Positions 6,804 through 10,216 of a stretch of DNA of 10,216 nt are shown one piece after another (positions within the stretch are counted from its first letter, which is position 1; every line of letters begins with the position of its first letter). A model generated the notes under the pieces. That model was not told the origin of the DNA. It saw only the letters and a program-made list of their open reading frames with translations, and ran no database searches. The stretch spans positions 1 through 10,216 of the forward strand of contig CAZFMX010000097.1 of assembly GCA_964520425.1 (NCBI GenBank), given 5' to 3'. The stretch comes from JAFGFY01 sp964520425 (lineage in GTDB: Bacteria; Desulfobacterota; DSM-4660; Desulfatiglandales; HGW-15). A program made the translations under genes and the position numbers.

Positions 6804-8015
6804 CTATTTTTCCCCGCCTACTTTCATCAAGTGTCCAAGCTTCTGGCACTTGGTCATCAAGTATTTCATGTTTTCCGGCCTGGGATTGGACTCTATAGGC
6901 ACACGTTCCACCATCTCCAGTCCGTATCCCTCCAATCCAACGATCTTCTTCGGGTTATTGGTCATCAGCTTCATCTTTTTAACGCCGAGGGAAGCAAGGA
7001 TCTGGGCCCCAACTCCATAGTCTCTCAAATCCGCGTCAAAGCCAAGCTCTTCATTTGCCTCAACCGTATCCCGCCCTTGATCCTGCAACGCGTAGGCCTT
7101 TAGTTTATTACACAGGCCGATGCCCCTGCCTTCCTGCTGCATATACAGAATGACTCCTCGGCCCTCCTTTTGAACGATCTCCATGGCTTTTTCCAGTTGC
7201 GGCCCGCAGTCACACCGATAGGAGCCGAAAACATCCCCGGTCAAGCATTGGGAATGGACCCTCACCAGGGTCGGCTCTTCCGGATCAATATCCCCCTTTA
7301 TCAGGGCTAAATGTTCATAGTCGTCTATGTCGTTCACAAAGGCCACGGCCTTGAACTCTCCATAAGGTGTGGGCAAAATGGTTTCAGCAGCCTTCTTCAC
7401 AAAGCTCTCATTTCTCATCCTGTAGGCAATAACATCTGCGACCGTGGCGATTTTGATGTTGTGTTTCTTACCAAACTTGATCAGTTCGGGCATACGCGCC
7501 ATGGTGCCGTCGTCATTCATAATCTCGCAGATCACTCCTGCAGGCTTCAAGCCGGCAAGACGAGCCAGATCTACCGATCCCTCGGTCTGACCGGTTCGAA
7601 AAAGGACGCCTCCTCTCCTCGCTCTCAAAGGAAAGACGTGTCCGGGCTGCACCAGATCTTCCGGTCGCGCGTCATCGGATACAGCGGTGAAGATCGTGTG
7701 TGCCCTGTCAGCTGCAGAAATACCAGTCGTCACACCGTGACGCGCCTCTATGGAGACGGTAAAGGCGGTCTTAAAAGGGGTCTGGTTATCGTACACCATG
7801 AGTGGAAGCTTCAGTTGCTCGACAATCTCAGGATGCAAGGAGAGGCAGATGAGCCCACGGGCATACTTGGCCATGAAATTGATGGCCTCGGGTGTGATCT
7901 TTTCAGCGGCAATGACGAGGTCGCCTTCGTTTTCGCGAGCTTCGTCATCCACAAGGATAATCATCCTTCCCTCTCTTAGTTCCTCCAATACTTCCTCAAT
8001 CCCTGAAACACTCAC
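6804..8015 (-). CDS. ribBA: Bifunctional DHBP synthase / GTP cyclohydrolase II
   Basis: RibBA supplies both branches of riboflavin synthesis. The N-terminal RibB half makes 3,4-dihydroxy-2-butanone 4-phosphate from ribulose 5-phosphate. The C-terminal RibA half opens GTP to the pyrimidine. RibB (about 1-200) has the acidic loop DDEARENEGD (23-32), ARHGVTTGISAADR (91-104) and NDDGTMARMPEL. RibA (about 207-400) has the zinc cysteines C257, C268 and C270 in HSQCLTGDVFGSYRCDCG and QQEGRGIGL near 293-301. The start is GTG, 4 bp after the ribE stop, with GGAG inside the end of ribE serving as ribosome-binding site, so translation is probably coupled. One oddity: residue 143 is Gln in TGQTEGSVDL where E. 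coli RibB has the metal-ligand His of GGHTEATIDL. Length of 403 residues is normal. Confidence 0.96.
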   Translation of the reverse strand: MSVSGIEEVLEELREGRMIILVDDEARENEGDLVIAAEKITPEAINFMAKYARGLICLSLHPEIVEQLKLPLMVYDNQTPFKTAFTVSIEARHGVTTGISAADRAHTIFTAVSDDARPEDLVQPGHVFPLRARRGGVLFRTGQTEGSVDLARLAGLKPAGVICEIMNDDGTMARMPELIKFGKKHNIKIATVADVIAYRMRNESFVKKAAETILPTPYGEFKAVAFVNDIDDYEHLALIKGDIDPEEPTLVRVHSQCLTGDVFGSYRCDCGPQLEKAMEIVQKEGRGVILYMQQEGRGIGLCNKLKAYALQDQGRDTVEANEELGFDADLRDYGVGAQILASLGVKKMKLMTNNPKKIVGLEGYGLEMVERVPIESNPRPENMKYLMTKCQKLGHLMKVGGEK

Positions 8016-8019
8016 GTCT

Positions 8020-8682
8020 CTACTCTCCGAATCCGAATTTCCTCAGCATATCTTCATTGATCGCTGAGGATTTCCTTTGCTGGTCAGACAATTTGTCTTT
8101 CAACAAAAACTTCTCCACATATTTGCCGATCAGATCGGTTTCTATGTTAACCGACTCCCCTATCTTCTTTCCTAACAGGGTCGTCTCCTGAGCGGTCTGC
8201 GGGATGATATTAACCTCAAAATAGGTATCTTGGCAATCATTTATGGTCAAACTGATGCCGTCCACCGCGACAGAGCCCTTTTCAATGGTATACCTTCCCA
8301 GGGCCTCATCTATACCGATCCTAAACAACCAGGACTTTTGTTTCTGTTCCTTTTTCAGGATCTTGCCTATCCCATCCACGTGTCCTGAGACCAGATGTCC
8401 CCCCAAACGGTCTGTCAGGCGAAGGGCCCTTTCCATATTGACCTCATCACCCGGTCTGAGCAGCCCCATGGTACTCCGAGAAACGGTCTCTTCAGAGACA
8501 TCCATCTTCAGACGTCCTTCCCCAAGACCGGTCACCGTAAGGCATACCCCGTTCACAGAGATGCTGTCTCCCACACCACAATCCGACAGGTCAAACAGGG
8601 GAGTAACTGTCAATACCATATCCCCTCGAACCTGGTTGATCTCTTTAATCTTCCCCTTGCCTTCTATAAGTCCTGTGAACAT
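8020..8682 (-). CDS. ribE: Riboflavin synthase, alpha subunit
   Basis: This enzyme dismutates two 6,7-dimethyl-8-ribityllumazine molecules into riboflavin and the pyrimidine precursor. The 220-residue protein begins with the invariant MFTGLIE and shows the two lumazine-binding barrels typical of the family: the first with GDSISVNGVCLTV (38-50), the second with GSVAVDGISLTI (about 137-148), joined by the GGHLVSGHVDGIG segment (94-106). The C-terminal trimerisation helix region (GKYVEKFLLKDK) is present, with a slightly long tail. Its ATG lies three bases after a heptamer array that fills the spacer from ribD, so its ribosome-binding sequence (AGGG or AAGG) is supplied by the repeat itself. It is called ribE or ribC depending on the organism's naming tradition. 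Confidence 0.96.
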   Translation of the reverse strand: MFTGLIEGKGKIKEINQVRGDMVLTVTPLFDLSDCGVGDSISVNGVCLTVTGLGEGRLKMDVSEETVSRSTMGLLRPGDEVNMERALRLTDRLGGHLVSGHVDGIGKILKKEQKQKSWLFRIGIDEALGRYTIEKGSVAVDGISLTINDCQDTYFEVNIIPQTAQETTLLGKKIGESVNIETDLIGKYVEKFLLKDKLSDQQRKSSAINEDMLRKFGFGE

Positions 8683-8684
8683 CG

Positions 8685-8726
8685 CCTTATACCCTAAACC
8701 GTATACCGTATACCGTATACCTTATC
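8685..8726 (-). repeat. Tandem heptamer array spanning the ribD stop and ribE leader
   Basis: Six contiguous 7-bp units read on the minus strand: GATAAGG (containing the ribD stop TAA), TATACGG three times, TTTAGGG and TATAAGG. The array fills the whole ribD-ribE spacer and ends two bases before the ribE ATG. It shares period and GG ending with the array after leuS, with A/T where that one has G/C at the variable positions. The GG-ending units provide the only Shine-Dalgarno-like bases for ribE. Confidence 0.85.
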
Positions 8727-9828
8727 TCTCCACATACCCCTCAATCAACACATCATCCCCAAACCGCCGCACTTTGATATCATTCAGTCTCAGAGCGGCA
8801 TCCATCTTCTGAGGCCCGAATCCCGATGCCATAGGCATGCCGTCATGCCCGCCGAGGATTTTGGGGGCCTTGAATATATAGAATTTATCGATCAGCCCTT
8901 CGCTGATCAAGGAACCCATGATGGCCGATCCTCCCTCCACTAAGACAGAGGTTATATCCCTATCCCCCAGGAGGTCCAGAAGGACCCCAAGATCAATCCG
9001 GCCCTGTTTCGTAGGGCATGTCAGGATAGATACGCCCTCTCTTTCAAGACGTCTCAGGTGCTCCGCCGGGACATCAGGACCCACAACCATGAGGGTCTCG
9101 GAGGAGGATTTACTGTTCAGGACTTTTGCTGTGTCAGGCGTCCTTAAATGAGTATCCACTATAATCCGGACAGGGTCCCTGCCTCTCCCTCTCTTGAGAC
9201 GAGTAGTCAATGATGGATCGTCTGCCAGCACCGTGCCCACACCCACCATCACACCATCCAACCTGTCTCTCAGTTGGTGAACGAACTGCCGTGACATCTC
9301 ATTGGTGACCCATTGAGAATGTCCTGAGGAAGTGGCGACCCACCCATCCAGGGTCATGGCCGACTTGGCCACCACATAGGGCCGACCCGTCAAGACGAAT
9401 TTTGTAAAACTCTCATTGAGTTTCAGGCATTCCGATTCCAGAATCCCGGACTGTACTTCAACACCTTTTTGGGTCAGGAATTCACAACCTCCTCCCGTGA
9501 CTCCCGGGTTCGGATCTCGCATCCCCACGACCACCTTTTTCAGTCCTTTCTTGAGAATGGCCTCTGTACAAGGCGGTGTCCTGCCATGATGATGACACGG
9601 CTCCAAGGTCACATAGAGAACATCATCTTCCCTCGCTCTGCCGCGCATCTTTGCCAGTGCATCTACCTCCGCGTGCTTGTCCCCTGCACTCTTATGATAT
9701 CCGGAGGCTATGATCTTCCCCTCGCGAACGATCACCGCGCCCACAACCGGGTTTGGAGATGTTCGGCCCATCCCCTTTTTGGCCAGACGAAGGGCTTCCC
9801 TCATCATGTTTTCATCTGTCTTAGTCAT
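8722..9828 (-). CDS. ribD: Bifunctional riboflavin deaminase / reductase
   Basis: RibD deaminates the GTP-derived pyrimidine and then reduces its ribosyl side chain. I chose the ATG at 9828 (368 residues) because family members start a few residues before the MMREALRLAKKGMGRTSPNP helix. The frame stays open to an ATG at 9918, which would add 30 residues without family likeness. The N-terminal deaminase domain has the zinc motifs HAE (52-54) and PCHHHGRTPPC (77-87); the more usual version has PCSHHGRTPPC. The C-terminal reductase domain runs from RPYVVAKSAMTLDG (about 148) through GVGTVLADDPSLTTR to VLVEGGSAIMGSL and the KILGG loop. It follows nrdR on the same strand, a classic nrdR-ribD arrangement. 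No FMN riboswitch is visible upstream. Confidence 0.95.
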   Translation of the reverse strand: MTKTDENMMREALRLAKKGMGRTSPNPVVGAVIVREGKIIASGYHKSAGDKHAEVDALAKMRGRAREDDVLYVTLEPCHHHGRTPPCTEAILKKGLKKVVVGMRDPNPGVTGGGCEFLTQKGVEVQSGILESECLKLNESFTKFVLTGRPYVVAKSAMTLDGWVATSSGHSQWVTNEMSRQFVHQLRDRLDGVMVGVGTVLADDPSLTTRLKRGRGRDPVRIIVDTHLRTPDTAKVLNSKSSSETLMVVGPDVPAEHLRRLEREGVSILTCPTKQGRIDLGVLLDLLGDRDITSVLVEGGSAIMGSLISEGLIDKFYIFKAPKILGGHDGMPMASGFGPQKMDAALRLNDIKVRRFGDDVLIEGYVER

Positions 9829-10015
9829 AAGATGGCTACCTGCTGAGGGCAGGAAGATTTCGGACACGTCCCGGCAGCCCTCGAGTCGTTCAAGACCTCT
9901 CCCGAATATGAGTGGCATGACACGCGGGCGAATTCCCTTAAAAGGAATAATAATCTGCGGGGAGTACGATGGATGAAAAACAGAGGCTGGAATATAATCT
10001 GCCTTTTAGGAAGTG
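9829..10015. other. nrdR-ribD intergenic region
   Basis: The spacer contains a near-identical pair of repeats (listed separately) and a near-palindrome TTCCTTTTAAGGGAA on the minus strand (about 9933-9947). I looked for the conserved FMN riboswitch segments and for NrdR-box-like sites and did not recognise either. No strong sigma-70 promoter stands out. If ribD starts at 9918 the spacer is shorter. Confidence 0.45.
9944..10002 (-). repeat. Pair of 14/15-bp direct repeats in front of ribD
   Basis: On the minus strand GCAGATTATATTCC (9989-10002) and GCAGATTATTATTCC (9944-9958) differ by a single inserted base and start 44 bp apart. This spacing is close to four helical turns, so a paired protein-binding site is possible. 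A chance duplication cannot be excluded. Confidence 0.6.
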
Positions 10016-10216
10016 CTATTTCGTTCTTTCACTTTCGGCCCTGCTTCTGAGCATTCCTTCCAGCTCTGCCATGAATTCATTGATGTCCTTGAATTGTCTG
10101 TACACTGAAGCAAATCGAACGTAGGCGACTTCATCCCATTCCTTCAGCTTGCTGATCACTTTCTCCCCGACCTCTTGACATTCAATTTCTTTGTGCCCAC
10201 TTTCCTGAAAGTGAAG
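10016..10216 (-). CDS. nrdR: Transcriptional repressor NrdR, C-terminal part
   Basis: NrdR represses ribonucleotide reductase genes in response to ATP/dATP. Only the last 66 codons are in the window; the N-terminal zinc finger and most of the ATP-cone lie beyond the right edge. The visible part contains the strongly conserved end of the ATP-cone, VISKLKEWDEVAYVRFASVY followed by RQFKDINEF, then a short charged tail ending ESERTK. It is not listed as a long frame because it is cut by the window edge. Its position upstream of ribD matches the gene order in many proteobacteria, and the rib operon promoter may lie at or before nrdR. Confidence 0.95.
   Translation of the reverse strand, partial: LHFQESGHKEIECQEVGEKVISKLKEWDEVAYVRFASVYRQFKDINEFMAELEGMLRSRAESERTK

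Noticed and set aside
7311..7979. Plus-strand open frame of 222 codons opposite ribBA
   Set aside because: It lies fully inside ribBA on the other strand and has no recognisable domain.
8243..8812. Long open frame on the plus strand across ribE and the ribD end (189 codons)
   Set aside because: It is antisense to ribE, a certain gene, and its Ser/Pro/Thr-rich translation looks like reverse-complement coding shadow with no family likeness.

Overview
The window is a bacterial housekeeping segment from a moderate-GC genome. All genes except the first lie on the minus strand. Protein sequences, gene order (nrdR, ribD, ribE, ribBA, ribH, nusB, leuS, lptE, holA, with rpsT convergent) and a lipopolysaccharide-transport lipoprotein point to a Gram-negative bacterium. 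My best guess is Desulfobacterota (former Deltaproteobacteria); this is inference from gene order and sequence flavour, not a database result. A run of ten Ns inside leuS marks a scaffold join, so this is probably a draft or metagenome assembly.

Layout, left to right. rpsT (ribosomal protein S20, TTG start) is on the plus strand at the left edge and converges with holA across about 130 bp. Reading leftwards in the direction of transcription, the minus strand starts with the C-terminal end of nrdR at the right edge. It continues with a full riboflavin block: ribD, ribE, ribBA and ribH. Then come nusB, a stand-alone M17-aminopeptidase N-terminal-domain protein, leuS, lptE and holA. lptE and holA overlap by one base (TAATG), and ribE and ribBA are 4 bp apart, so parts of this are clearly co-transcribed.

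Function. RibD, RibE, RibBA and RibH together cover GTP plus ribulose-5-phosphate to riboflavin, apart from the dephosphorylation step. NusB supports rRNA antitermination. LeuRS, S20 and HolA serve translation and replication. LptE helps deliver LPS to the outer membrane. No FMN riboswitch is visible in front of any rib gene here.

Non-coding points of interest: (1) two tandem heptamer arrays of one family (consensus TRYAMGG on the coding strand), each starting at the stop codon of a gene (leuS and ribD); (2) a roughly 235-bp remnant resembling the right end of an IS200/IS605 (TnpB-type) element between ribBA and ribH, whose end abuts the ribH ribosome-binding region; (3) duplicated but divergent coding sequence on either side of the N gap in leuS, suggesting a mis-joined or strain-chimeric scaffold; (4) a His-to-Gln change at a metal-ligand position of the RibB half of RibBA. 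I found no defence system, CRISPR array, tRNA or rRNA gene. Apart from the IS remnant and the repeats this is an ordinary housekeeping region.
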